Assembly (NCBI RefSeq): GCF_030913705.1
Contig: NZ_CP133190.1
Span: forward strand, 4,179,501-4,243,500
Origin: Anaerocolumna sp. MB42-C2
GTDB taxonomy: Bacteria > Bacillota > Clostridia > Lachnospirales > Lachnospiraceae
Direction: 5' to 3'
DNA length: 64,000 nt
In this document: piece by piece, positions 41,251-50,215 of the stretch
How positions within the stretch are numbered: the first letter of the stretch is position 1
How the letters are laid out: every line of letters starts with the position of its first letter
Notes under the pieces: model-generated
What the model was told of the DNA's origin: nothing
Databases searched by the model: none
What the model saw: the letters and a program-made list of their open reading frames with translations, nothing else
Program-made: the position numbers and the translations under genes

Positions 41251-43161
41251 ATGAATGTAATTTATGCATTAATTTTATTTCCATTAGTAGCATCCATTAT
41301 AACCTTTTTTGTAAGAAACGACGGAATAAGGAATGCCGTTGTTAAAGTTAGTTCTTTCATAATTTTAATGCTGACTTTAATTGTTTCGATACGATATTTT
41401 AATAATGGAATATCCTTTACTCCCGAGGGAGAAAAAGCTGTTGATATCTTTATTATGGCAGTTGAAACCCTGGTAGCAGTTTATATTATACTTGCAGGTT
41501 TAAAAAACAAGAAGTATATTGTATCTGTATTTGCAATAATTCAGACTCCGTTAATACTCTGGTTTGAATTAACCGGAAAACACGGTATCGAAATCAAAAC
41601 CGGCATCATATTTGATAAACTTACCGCAATTATGATATTGATTATAGGTGTCATAGGCAGTCTTATCTGTTTGTATGCTGTGGGATATATGAAATGGTAC
41701 CATACTCATCATAAGGAATATAAAGAAAGAAAACACTTTTTCCTAGCAATCTTATTTTTATTTCTTTCAGCAATGTTTGGATTGGTTTTAAGCAATAACT
41801 TAACCTGGCTGTATTTTTGCTGGGAATTGACCACCCTATGTTCGTATTTACTTATCGGTTATACCAAAACGGAAGAGGCTAAAAATAATTCATTCCGTGT
41901 GCTTGCCATTAATTTAGGAGGGGGTCTTGCTTTTGCAGCTGCAATCGTGTTTATCGGAATTAATTTTAAGACCCTGGAATTATCGACATTAATAGCAATG
42001 AAACCGGAGGCTATGGTTATGATTCCGGTATTCTTACTCTCCGTTGCCGCACTAACCAAATCGGCAGGACTTCCTTTTTCTTCCTGGCTTCTTGGTGCCA
42101 TGGTAGCACCCACACCATCCTCTGCTCTGTTGCATTCCGCTACGATGGTGAAAGCAGGCGTTTATCTCATTATCAGGTTAGCACCGTTATTAGGGCTTTC
42201 TTCAGTAGGTTTAATAGTAACAACTATGGGCTGTCTCACGTTCCTGGTCTGCTCATTAATTGCAATTTCTCAAAGCGATGCCAAGAAGATTCTGGCTTAT
42301 TCTACAATTGCTAACTTAGGGTTAATTGTAATCTGTGCCAGTGTCGGAACTCAGGAATCCATTTGGGCCGCTATTTTACTTGTTATATTCCATGCTATCT
42401 CCAAATCCCTGTTATTCTTATCTGTCGGATCCATTGAACACCAGCTGGGAAGCAGAAATGTAGAAGATATGGATATTTTACTCCATGTATCCCGTAAACT
42501 TTCCTTATATATGATTATCGGAATTGCAGGTATGTTCCTGGCACCATTTGGTATGCTTATATCAAAATGGGTTGCGATGAAAGCATTTATTGATTCGAAT
42601 CATATATTTACAGTAATTGTAATCGCATATGGAAGTGCTGCTACTTTATTTTACTGGACAAAATGGATGGGTAAGCTGGTATCCAATGCAAATGCTAAAA
42701 AAATCAGGAAACATACTTTTTTTGCGGAAGAGGAGATCCCTATTTTTATACAGGCAGTATTAGTGGTGGTATCCTGTTTTACTTTCCCGCTTATATCTAA
42801 ATATGCTCTTGTTCCATATCTTACTAATCTTTATGGAACAAACGCTGTGATACCGATTGGAACCAGCGATGTTAAGATTATGATTATCATGCTTGCTATG
42901 TTACTGTTAATACCCATTAGCTTTATACCAATCTATAAACAGGATAAGCGCAGAATCGTACCGATCTATATGGCGGGTGAAAATACCGGAGATAATGAGA
43001 CATTTTACGGTGGCAACGGCAAAAAACGCAAGGTGGAATTACGGAACTGGTATCTAAAAAGTTATTTTGGATCTCAGAAATTATCATTCTGGTGCAATAT
43101 AATATCCATCTGTGTTCTAGGTGCCGGAGTAGTACTTCTGATTGGAGGATTTGCAAAATGA
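41251..43161 (+). CDS. echA: Ech hydrogenase subunit A (ion-translocating, NuoL/MrpA-like)
   Basis: A 636-residue membrane protein with about fifteen helices. Typical antiporter-like features: YFCWELTTLCSYLLIGYT with the conserved Glu, a Lys in ALTKSAGLPFSSWLLGAM, HSATMVKAGVYLI and FHAISKSLLFL. In group 4 hydrogenases and complex I this subunit moves protons or sodium when ferredoxin electrons reduce H+. ATG 41251 is preferred, six bases behind AAGGTGA; a GTG at 41215 would add twelve residues. Its stop overlaps the next start (ATGA). First gene of the echABCDEF order known from Methanosarcina and thermophilic clostridia. Confidence 0.88.
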   Translation: MNVIYALILFPLVASIITFFVRNDGIRNAVVKVSSFIILMLTLIVSIRYFNNGISFTPEGEKAVDIFIMAVETLVAVYIILAGLKNKKYIVSVFAIIQTPLILWFELTGKHGIEIKTGIIFDKLTAIMILIIGVIGSLICLYAVGYMKWYHTHHKEYKERKHFFLAILFLFLSAMFGLVLSNNLTWLYFCWELTTLCSYLLIGYTKTEEAKNNSFRVLAINLGGGLAFAAAIVFIGINFKTLELSTLIAMKPEAMVMIPVFLLSVAALTKSAGLPFSSWLLGAMVAPTPSSALLHSATMVKAGVYLIIRLAPLLGLSSVGLIVTTMGCLTFLVCSLIAISQSDAKKILAYSTIANLGLIVICASVGTQESIWAAILLVIFHAISKSLLFLSVGSIEHQLGSRNVEDMDILLHVSRKLSLYMIIGIAGMFLAPFGMLISKWVAMKAFIDSNHIFTVIVIAYGSAATLFYWTKWMGKLVSNANAKKIRKHTFFAEEEIPIFIQAVLVVVSCFTFPLISKYALVPYLTNLYGTNAVIPIGTSDVKIMIIMLAMLLLIPISFIPIYKQDKRRIVPIYMAGENTGDNETFYGGNGKKRKVELRNWYLKSYFGSQKLSFWCNIISICVLGAGVVLLIGGFAK

Positions 43162-44021
43162 TGTTTATATTAAGTATAATTGCAATCATTGTTCTAACAC
43201 CATTGGCTGGCGGCTTGTTGACGGGTGTAGATCGTGTTATAACTGCCAGAATGCAAGGCAGACAGGGTCCTCCTATATTTCAGCCATTTTATGATGTATT
43301 AAAGCTATTACAAAAAGAATCCATTGAAGTTAATTTAATGCATCGTTTTTTTGTATATATAGCATTAATATTTGTAGTATTTACTACTGTTATTATGCTG
43401 ACGGGAGGCGACATCTTACTTGCAATATTTGCGCTTACTCTGGGCTCCATATTTTTCGTATTAGGCGGGTATGCCTCAAATTCACCTTATAGTTTAATCG
43501 GTTCGGAGAGAGAACTGCTGCAGATGATGGCCTATGAACCTATGGTACTTCTTACCGGGATTGGATTATATTACATAGATAAGAGCTTTTTTATTAAAGA
43601 CATGATAACAGCGCCTGCACCGGCTATTCTTTTCCTTCCGGGAATATTTTTAGGACTGTTATTTATATTAACATTCAAACTTAGAAAATCACCTTTTGAC
43701 TTTAGCATGGGTCATCATGGACATCAGGAAATTGTACAGGGTATCACAACCGAATATTCAGGCAAAGATCTTGCAGTGATAGAAGTCACACATTGGTATG
43801 AAACAATCATTGCCTTAACCTTGGTATTTTTATTTTTTGCCGATAGAAATCCAATCAGCTATGTGTTTGCTGTGATAGCATGCCTTCTGGCATATCTTTT
43901 AGAAATTATCATTGATAATGCTTTTGCCAGAACAAAATGGCAGCTTGCATTAAATTCAAGTTGGATTGTTACAGGAGTTCTGGGATCAATAAACCTTATT
44001 ATAATTTCCTTTTTTAAGTAA
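43158..44021 (+). CDS. echB: Ech hydrogenase subunit B (NuoH-like)
   Basis: A 287-residue membrane subunit with about eight helices, homologous to complex I NuoH: GVDRVITARMQGRQGPP at residues 21-37, the loop GSERELLQMMAYEPMVLL and KLRKSPFDFSMGHHGHQEI, both lining the junction to the soluble arm. It anchors the hydrogenase module and probably transmits redox-driven change to EchA. ATG 43158 overlaps the echA stop by four bases. Confidence 0.9.
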   Translation: MMFILSIIAIIVLTPLAGGLLTGVDRVITARMQGRQGPPIFQPFYDVLKLLQKESIEVNLMHRFFVYIALIFVVFTTVIMLTGGDILLAIFALTLGSIFFVLGGYASNSPYSLIGSERELLQMMAYEPMVLLTGIGLYYIDKSFFIKDMITAPAPAILFLPGIFLGLLFILTFKLRKSPFDFSMGHHGHQEIVQGITTEYSGKDLAVIEVTHWYETIIALTLVFLFFADRNPISYVFAVIACLLAYLLEIIIDNAFARTKWQLALNSSWIVTGVLGSINLIIISFFK

Positions 44022-44060
44022 GACGAAAAGTCTGAAAACAAACGCAGGAATGGAGTTAAT

Positions 44061-44519
44061 ATGAATTATATAAAAAAATCACCATGGATTTTGCATTATG
44101 ACGGCTCCAGCTGTAACGGCTGTGATATTGAAGTACTGGCCTGCCTCACACCTTTATATGATGTAGAGCGCTTTGGCATTATTAATACAGGTAATCCGAA
44201 ACACGCAGATATTTTATTAATTACAGGAAGTGTAAATGAACAGAATATACCGGTTGTAAAGCAGCTATATGAACAGATGGCTGCACCAAAAGTAGTAGTA
44301 GCAATCGGAATATGTGCAACAAGCGGTGGTATTTTTGCGGATTGTTACAATGTAGTTGGCGGAGTCGATAAAGTATTGCCGGTGGATGTCTATGTACCCG
44401 GTTGTGCGGCTCGTCCGGAAGCAATTATAGACGGAGTTGTTAAGGCACTAAGTATATTGGAACAGAAACAAAATGAAAAACGGAAGAAAGAAAGTGGTCG
44501 ATATGGAACAGCAAATTAA
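44061..44519 (+). CDS. echC: Ech hydrogenase small subunit (EchC)
   Basis: A 152-residue electron-transfer subunit, counterpart of complex I NuoB. The four Cys that bind the proximal [4Fe-4S] cluster are C18 and C21 (SCNGCDIE), C85 (GICATSGG) and C115 (VPGCAARPE). It passes electrons from the ferredoxin-like subunit to the NiFe site in EchE. Short compared with other hydrogenase small subunits, as in all group 4 enzymes. The end has a charged tail and overlaps the next gene. Confidence 0.92.
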   Translation: MNYIKKSPWILHYDGSSCNGCDIEVLACLTPLYDVERFGIINTGNPKHADILLITGSVNEQNIPVVKQLYEQMAAPKVVVAIGICATSGGIFADCYNVVGGVDKVLPVDVYVPGCAARPEAIIDGVVKALSILEQKQNEKRKKESGRYGTAN

Positions 44520-44853
44520 AATCATACAGCCAAGTGAATTATTAGCAGAAACCCTCCGCCTGAAAAATGACGGTTATCGCCTGGTAGCAATTACCTGTAC
44601 CAGTAAAGACGGATTGGAAATCACATATTCTTTTGATAAAGAATATGATTTTATCAATTTAAGACTTTTAGTTGATTCAGAAATTGAAGTTGAGAGCATA
44701 AGCAGTATCTACTCGTATGCATTTTTATATGAGAATGAAATCAAAGAATTATTTGGAGCCAATATGAAAGATATGGCAGTAGATTTTAATAATAATCTAT
44801 ATAAGATACCGGTTAAAACTCCATTTAAAACGATTAAAGAGGAGAAAGTGTAA
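44503..44853 (+). CDS. echD: Ech hydrogenase subunit D (NuoC-like)
   Basis: A 116-residue soluble subunit related to the 30-kDa complex I subunit NuoC/HycE N-terminal domain: YRLVAITCTSKDGLEITYSFD and the conserved SISSIYSYAFLYENEIKELFG near residue 70. It helps join the small and large subunits. Start ATG 44503 follows AAAGAAAGTGG and overlaps echC by 17 bases; an ATG at 44473 is a less likely alternative. After it comes an unusual 218-base gap before echE. Confidence 0.85.
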   Translation: MEQQIKIIQPSELLAETLRLKNDGYRLVAITCTSKDGLEITYSFDKEYDFINLRLLVDSEIEVESISSIYSYAFLYENEIKELFGANMKDMAVDFNNNLYKIPVKTPFKTIKEEKV

Positions 44854-45071
44854 ATTGTCTCGCCAAGAACATGCGGGCAAAAGTCCAGGGTACGAGGCTT
44901 ATTAAGAATATAAGAAAACGCTATTCTTCATGTATTATTTAAGATGCCGCCAGAGCGGTATTGTGTATGGAGAGTTGAAAGAAATTCACTTTTAACCTCC
45001 GAAATTCGTGCCTGGGTATCCACGGCGTAAATTGAGTTGCGCATAAGACATGCGCAGGAATGGAGAGAATA
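44854..45071 (+). other. Structured gap inside the ech operon
   Basis: The other ech genes overlap or nearly touch, but here 218 bases carry no gene. Hairpins visible: AAGAATA/TATTCTT (about 44905-44930), GCCGC/GCGGT (about 44944-44957), CGTG/CACG (about 45006-45023) and TGCGCAT/ATGCGCA (45037-45055), the last just before the echE ribosome site GGAGAG. Possibly mRNA processing elements. Confidence 0.45.
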
Positions 45072-46151
45072 ATGGGAAATAGAACTGTGATTCCATTTGG
45101 CCCTCAGCATCCTGTACTTCCGGAACCAATCCATCTGGATTTAGTGCTTGAGGATGAAAAAGTAGTGGAAGCGATACCAAGAATTGGTTATATTCATAGA
45201 GGTCTTGAGAAGCTGGTAGAGAAAAAGGATTTTCAGCAATATACCTTTGTAGCGGAAAGAATCTGCGGAATCTGCTCTTTTATGCATGGCATGGGATATT
45301 GCATGTCTATAGAAAGCATTATGGATATTAAGATTCCGGAACGGGCGGAATTCTTAAGGACAATTTGGGCAGAATTATCCCGTATGCACAGCCATTTGTT
45401 GTGGCTGGGGCTTTTAGCGGACGCATTTGGTTTTGAAAGCCTGTTCATGCATTCCTGGAGACTTAGAGAACAGGTTCTTGATATATTTGAGGAGACTACA
45501 GGCGGACGTGTTATATTTTCAGTCTGTGATATCGGCGGTGTAAGAAAGGATATCAGTGCAGAAACCCTGGAGAAGATAAACAGAATTATTACTGGTATGG
45601 AAACAGAATTAAAAGAAATTACACAGGTGTTTTTAAACGATTCTTCCGTTAAGTACCGTACTAAAGGTGTAGGCGTTCTATCAAAACAGGCAGCGTATGA
45701 TTTAGGAGCGGTAGGTCCAATGGCTAAAGCAAGTGGGATCAGTATCGATTTAAGGACTCAGGGATATGCCGCTTACAGTAAATTAAATTTTGAACCAATT
45801 ATAGAAACAGATGGGGATTCCTACGCAAGGACCTCCGTTCGTATAAAAGAAATCTTTCAATCTATGGATTTAATTAAGCAGGCAATTGCAATTATCCCTG
45901 AGGGAGAGATTAAGGTTAAGGTGATTGGTACTCCTAACGGAGAATATTTTACCAGAGTAGAACAACCCAGAGGGGAAGTAATTTATTATGCTAAGGCGAA
46001 CGGATCTAAATTTTTAGACCGTTTAAGGGTACGTACCCCTACCTTTGCCAATGTACCTGCTTTATTAGAAACCTTAAAGGGTTGTGAACTGGCAGATGTT
46101 CCTATTTTAATTCTTACTATTGACCCATGCATTAGCTGCACCGAACGATAA
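45072..46151 (+). CDS. echE: Ech hydrogenase large subunit (NiFe catalytic subunit)
   Basis: A 359-residue catalytic subunit. The NiFe centre is held by C65 and C68 (RICGICS) and C353 and C356 (DPCISCTER). The protein ends three residues after the last Cys, so there is no C-terminal extension to be cut off, as known for EchE and CooH; this matches the absence of a maturation endopeptidase gene here. It makes H2 from protons with electrons from ferredoxin. ATG 45072 lies behind GGAGAG; ATG 45060 is before it. Confidence 0.93.
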   Translation: MGNRTVIPFGPQHPVLPEPIHLDLVLEDEKVVEAIPRIGYIHRGLEKLVEKKDFQQYTFVAERICGICSFMHGMGYCMSIESIMDIKIPERAEFLRTIWAELSRMHSHLLWLGLLADAFGFESLFMHSWRLREQVLDIFEETTGGRVIFSVCDIGGVRKDISAETLEKINRIITGMETELKEITQVFLNDSSVKYRTKGVGVLSKQAAYDLGAVGPMAKASGISIDLRTQGYAAYSKLNFEPIIETDGDSYARTSVRIKEIFQSMDLIKQAIAIIPEGEIKVKVIGTPNGEYFTRVEQPRGEVIYYAKANGSKFLDRLRVRTPTFANVPALLETLKGCELADVPILILTIDPCISCTER

Positions 46152-46163
46152 GGAGAGGGAACA

Positions 46164-46529
46164 ATGTCAATATTAAGTATGAGTAAAACACTTTTTAAGA
46201 GTTTAATACATGGACCATATACCGTACAATATCCATTAAATAAGAAGGAAAGCTACGAAAGGACCAGAGGCAGAATAGAAATTTCAGTTTCTGACTGCAT
46301 TTTCTGCGGATTATGCCAGAGACGTTGTCCTACGGGAGCAATTTCTGTGGATAAAGCCAATGCATCCTGGAGCATAGAAAGGCTTCAATGCATACAATGT
46401 AATTATTGCGGTGAAGTTTGTCCGAAAAAGTGCCTTAAGATGAATAACGAATATACCGCACCTTCATTCGGAAAGGTAAGGGATGAATATAAGAATGCAC
46501 GAGTATCCGATAACGCAGAGAATAATTGA
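46164..46529 (+). CDS. echF: Ech hydrogenase ferredoxin-like subunit (EchF)
   Basis: A 121-residue protein with two [4Fe-4S] motifs: CIFCGLCQRRCPTGA (about residues 44-58) and CIQCNYCGEVCPKKC (about 75-89). It takes electrons from reduced ferredoxin and feeds them to EchC. It resembles complex I NuoI. Its stop lies 34 bases inside hypA, so both are translated from one message. Confidence 0.9.
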   Translation: MSILSMSKTLFKSLIHGPYTVQYPLNKKESYERTRGRIEISVSDCIFCGLCQRRCPTGAISVDKANASWSIERLQCIQCNYCGEVCPKKCLKMNNEYTAPSFGKVRDEYKNARVSDNAENN

Positions 46530-46833
46530 AATAGCAGAGGAATATGCTAATAAAAATGAAGCAGCTAAGGTTAAGCAGATCAACCTGGTCGTTGGTGATT
46601 ATTCCGGTTATGTAGCCAGTTCCATTGAATTGTATTTTGAAATAATTGCAGAAGGCAGTTTATGCCAAAAAGCGAAACTTAATATTGAACGGATTATACC
46701 GAAGTTAAAATGCAGTTCCTGTGGTGAATTATTTGTAAGAAAACCATTCTCCTTTGAGTGCCCCTACTGTAAAGGGGAGGGGGTACCCACTAAGATCGGG
46801 CAGGAGTTTTATATTAAATCAATTGAGGTATGA
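46495..46833 (+). CDS. hypA: Hydrogenase nickel-insertion protein HypA
   Basis: A 112-residue nickel chaperone. It begins MHEYPITQ, with the Met1-His2 nickel site at the N-terminus, and holds a zinc site made of CSSC and CPYC. HypA with HypB puts nickel into EchE. The start at 46495 is set by that N-terminus; an ATG at 46483 would destroy it. Overlaps echF and ends the first transcript; a tight hairpin follows. Confidence 0.92.
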   Translation: MHEYPITQRIIEIAEEYANKNEAAKVKQINLVVGDYSGYVASSIELYFEIIAEGSLCQKAKLNIERIIPKLKCSSCGELFVRKPFSFECPYCKGEGVPTKIGQEFYIKSIEV

Positions 46834-46834
46834 A

Positions 46835-46859
46835 AAAGCAACTGCGCTGCAGTTGCTTT
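46835..46859 (+). terminator. Hairpin after hypA
   Basis: AAAGCAACTGC/GCAGTTGCTTT, 11-bp stem with a three-base loop. The T-run is short, so termination may be weak. A second hairpin (ATAATTAAAGTCT / AGACTTAATTAT, 46869-46895) follows closely. No strong promoter boxes are seen before hypB. Confidence 0.5.
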
Positions 46860-47030
46860 CGAAATATAATAATTAAAGTCTCAAGACTTAATTATCATAT
46901 TTCCCTGGTTTTATGCAAAATTGGGGCTGTCTGAGATCAGCCATGCGGTGTAACAGAAAGCAATAAACAATGGAAATAAAATAATATTATTAGATAAATG
47001 ATACAGGTTAGAATAGAAAGGAGAGGTATC

Positions 47031-47678
47031 ATGTCAGAGAATAAAGAAATAGAAATTATGCAATCCGTTTACGATAAAAATGATGAGGTTGCCTCTAAGA
47101 TTAATGCATCTTTTACCGGAAACGGAATCTTTGCAATTAATGTGATGGGGTCTCCCGGAGCCGGTAAAACATCCACGCTGATCCAGTTGATTAAACGTTT
47201 AAAGGACATAACAGCCTATGTAATAGAAGGTGACATTGAAGCAGATTTTGATACAAAACTGTTACAGTCCTTGGGAGTAAAAGCAATTCAGGTTAATACC
47301 GGCGGAGCCTGCCATCTGGATTCACCGTTAATCGGTAAGGCAGCAGAAGAGCTGTCCTTAAAGGATGGTATTTTGTTTATTGAGAATATAGGTAACTTAG
47401 TCTGCCCTGCTGAATTTCAGATTGGTGAACATGTTAAAATGCTTATCTCAACTGTTACAGAAGGCAGTGATAAGCCTTATAAATACCCTCTTGCATTTGA
47501 GAAGGCAGATATTATTATCTTAAATAAATGTGATCTCATTCCCTATGTGGATTTTGATGAGGATTTCTTTATGAAAGGTGTCAGAGCTCTTAATAAAACG
47601 GCGCCGGTCATTAAAGTCTCCTGCAAAACAGAAGACGGTTTTGAGGAAGCGGTAGAATGGATAAGAAACAAGTTGTAA
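47031..47678 (+). CDS. hypB: Hydrogenase nickel-insertion GTPase HypB
   Basis: A 215-residue G protein. P-loop GSPGAGKT at residues 40-47, the metal and switch segment GGACHLDSPLI, ENIGNLVCPAEF and the guanine motif NKCD. It supplies GTP-driven nickel transfer to the hydrogenase together with HypA. There is no His-rich nickel-storage stretch at its N-terminus. ATG 47031 follows AAAGGAGAGG. The last codons overlap hypF. Confidence 0.92.
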   Translation: MSENKEIEIMQSVYDKNDEVASKINASFTGNGIFAINVMGSPGAGKTSTLIQLIKRLKDITAYVIEGDIEADFDTKLLQSLGVKAIQVNTGGACHLDSPLIGKAAEELSLKDGILFIENIGNLVCPAEFQIGEHVKMLISTVTEGSDKPYKYPLAFEKADIIILNKCDLIPYVDFDEDFFMKGVRALNKTAPVIKVSCKTEDGFEEAVEWIRNKL

Positions 47679-49954
47679 TAACCAAAAGAATAAAAGTGTT
47701 CGGTATGATACAAGGGGTTGGTTTCAGGCCCCTTGTATTTCGACTTGCAGAGAAATACAAAATTCATGGTACCGTAAAAAATATCGGCGGTATTGTTGAA
47801 ATCATAGCCCAGGCTTTTGAGGAACATGTAAACAGTTTTTTATACGATTTGGAAAGTAATTCCGGAAATGAATATGAAATTGACCATATACAGATAGAAG
47901 ATATAAAGGAGAAACCATATACTGAGTTTAAGATAATAAAAAGCAGTTCAGATCAAGAGGTATCCATAATACCACCGGATCTGCCTGTCTGTAAAAAGTG
48001 CCAAAAAGAAATGGACGCTATAGAAAACCGGAGATATCAGAATCCGTTTATCAGCTGTACGGCCTGCGGACCAAGATATACAATCATAGAGAAGCTTCCA
48101 TATGACAGAGGTCATACCAGTATGGAGGATTTTGTTATGTGCCAAACCTGTAATAAGGAATATACGGAAACAGACAGCAGGAGATTTCATGCCCAGACCA
48201 TATCCTGTAATGATTGCGGCCCTTATGCTATTATGAATGATCGAAAAGATAAGGAGGCCATAAGTGAAGCGGTTAATATTCTCAAATCAGGGGGAATCCT
48301 TGCAGTCAAAGGCATTGGCGGCTACCATTTTGTATGTTCTCCCCTGATAGAAGAGACAGTCCTGAATTTACGCAAACTAAAAGGCAGGGAAGAGAAACCT
48401 TTTGCTGTTATGTTTGAGAATATAAAATCAATTGAAGAATACTGTATTGTTTCAAAGGAAGAGAGAGATTTATTAGAATCGAAAGCAAGGCCGATTGTAC
48501 TGTTATATACCAGGGAGAAGGGCATGGCAGAAGCTACGGGTAAAGGTGGAATCTACTGCGGTGCTTTTTTGCCATATACTCCGCTCCAGATACTTTTAAC
48601 CAGAAACATAGGTCCTCTTATTATGACCAGTGCTAATCTGTCGGATAAGCCTATTATCAAAGAGGATAACATAATACTTAACTTAAAGTCTCCCTATTTA
48701 AATGGTGTTTTATATCATAAAAGGCGAATAGTCCGTTCGGTGGATGATTCCGTGGCTAAAGTAATAGATCATAAACCTCAATTGCTACGAAGAAGCAGAG
48801 GTTACGTTCCGTATCCGATATTTTTGCCCCAGGGAGATAAAGAAAATACAGATTTAGAAATATTTGCAGCAGGCAGTGATTTGAAAGCAGCATTTTGCCT
48901 GTATAAAAAGGGCAGTGGGGTGGTATCACAATATTTTGGCGATTTAGAAGAACGATCTGTTTTGGAGGAATATAAATCATCCTTTGTAGATTTATCCACA
49001 CTCTTACAAATTACACCAGGCTTAGCCTTATGTGATTTACATCCTAATTATCATTCCTCCAGGTATGCGAAAAGTTTAGGAATTCCTGTAATTTTGGTAC
49101 AACATCATCATGCCCATATAGCATCAGTTATGGCAGAGTATGATTTAGAGGGACCGGTAATTGGTGTGGCTTTTGACGGAACAGGTTACGGTAGTGACGG
49201 TAATATATGGGGCGGTGAATTTTTAATCTGTGAAAAGAGTGAATTTAGCAGGGCAGCACATTTACAATATACACCAATGTTAGGCGGTGATACTTCCATG
49301 TCCGATGCTAAGAAGACCGCGGATTGCTTTTTGCTTAAGGCAGGACTTATAACGGAAATTCAGGATGACCGTCTTCCTGTAATTAAAGGTGCGATAGAGA
49401 ATCATATTAATACGGTATTAACGTCCAGTATGGGCAGATTGTTTGATGCGGTAAGTTCAATCCTCTCTATATGTCATAAAAGCCGTTATGAAGGGGAATG
49501 CGCGGCTATGTTGGAGAAAGAAGCCGTGCTGGCCTTAAGAAAAGAGATAAGTCCGGAAAAGGTGACCTTTGCTTTCAATGAAAATAACGGTATAATTGAA
49601 ATAGATCCGAATCCTGTTCTTAAAACGTTATGTCAATTAAGAAATTCAGTGGATAGAGGTTCCTTAGCTCTTGGATTTCATTATGGAGTTGCAGATATTA
49701 TCTTAAAGGTTTGCGAATGGATTAGAAATAAACAGAATATTAATACAGTAGCTCTTGGGGGCGGCGTATTTCAAAATACAGTCCTTTCTGAACGTGTTTT
49801 AAAGCTATTAAGAGAAAAAAATTTCTCGGTATATGTCAATATGGCAGTTCCGCCCAATGACGGTTCTATCAGCCTTGGGCAGACTTATATCGGTCTGATG
49901 AAAAGCTTTAATTCTAAGAATAGTGAGAGCAGGGATAATCTAATGGTGAAATAA
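47657..49954 (+). CDS. hypF: Carbamoyltransferase HypF
   Basis: A 765-residue protein of normal length. Domains in order: acylphosphatase (IQGVGFRPLVFRLA, residues 1-95), two zinc fingers (CKKC ... CTAC and CQTC ... CNDC, about 110-185), a YrdC-like domain (GILAVKGIGGYHFVC through RPIVLLYT) and a Kae1-like carbamoyltransferase domain with HHHAHIASVMAEY, GVAFDGTGYGSDGNIWGGEF and ALGGGVFQNTVL. It moves the carbamoyl group from carbamoyl phosphate to HypE, the source of the cyanide ligands. Overlaps hypB by 22 bases. Confidence 0.93.
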   Translation: MDKKQVVITKRIKVFGMIQGVGFRPLVFRLAEKYKIHGTVKNIGGIVEIIAQAFEEHVNSFLYDLESNSGNEYEIDHIQIEDIKEKPYTEFKIIKSSSDQEVSIIPPDLPVCKKCQKEMDAIENRRYQNPFISCTACGPRYTIIEKLPYDRGHTSMEDFVMCQTCNKEYTETDSRRFHAQTISCNDCGPYAIMNDRKDKEAISEAVNILKSGGILAVKGIGGYHFVCSPLIEETVLNLRKLKGREEKPFAVMFENIKSIEEYCIVSKEERDLLESKARPIVLLYTREKGMAEATGKGGIYCGAFLPYTPLQILLTRNIGPLIMTSANLSDKPIIKEDNIILNLKSPYLNGVLYHKRRIVRSVDDSVAKVIDHKPQLLRRSRGYVPYPIFLPQGDKENTDLEIFAAGSDLKAAFCLYKKGSGVVSQYFGDLEERSVLEEYKSSFVDLSTLLQITPGLALCDLHPNYHSSRYAKSLGIPVILVQHHHAHIASVMAEYDLEGPVIGVAFDGTGYGSDGNIWGGEFLICEKSEFSRAAHLQYTPMLGGDTSMSDAKKTADCFLLKAGLITEIQDDRLPVIKGAIENHINTVLTSSMGRLFDAVSSILSICHKSRYEGECAAMLEKEAVLALRKEISPEKVTFAFNENNGIIEIDPNPVLKTLCQLRNSVDRGSLALGFHYGVADIILKVCEWIRNKQNINTVALGGGVFQNTVLSERVLKLLREKNFSVYVNMAVPPNDGSISLGQTYIGLMKSFNSKNSESRDNLMVK

Positions 49955-49972
49955 GAGAAAGGGGGTTAGTTT

Positions 49973-50215
49973 ATGTGTGTTGCAGTACCCGGTAAAATAA
50001 TTGAGATTTTTGGTGATATCGCTAAAGTTGACATCAAAAGTAATGTATGTGAGGCAAATATTAAACTGGTTGACGCTAAAATCGGTGATTATATCTTAAT
50101 TCATGCCGGTTTTGCCCTTGAAGTTTTGAAAAAGGATGCGGCAGAGGAATTAATAAGTATTTTTGAAGAACTTGAGGAGGAGGAGTATGAAAACCCTCGA
50201 ACAGGTAAAGGATGA
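49973..50215 (+). CDS. hypC: Hydrogenase assembly chaperone HypC
   Basis: An 80-residue HypC/HupF chaperone starting MCVAVPGKIIEI, with the functional Cys2 in place. It binds HypD and hands the Fe(CN)2CO group to the large subunit. GAAAGGGGG precedes ATG 49973. The hypD start lies 28 bases before its stop, so HypC and HypD are made together. Confidence 0.92.
   Translation: MCVAVPGKIIEIFGDIAKVDIKSNVCEANIKLVDAKIGDYILIHAGFALEVLKKDAAEELISIFEELEEEEYENPRTGKG

Noticed and set aside
44933..44960. Third copy of the frl-type structured repeat in the ech gap
   Set aside because: Only the hairpin end and a few bases look alike; too weak to claim without alignment.
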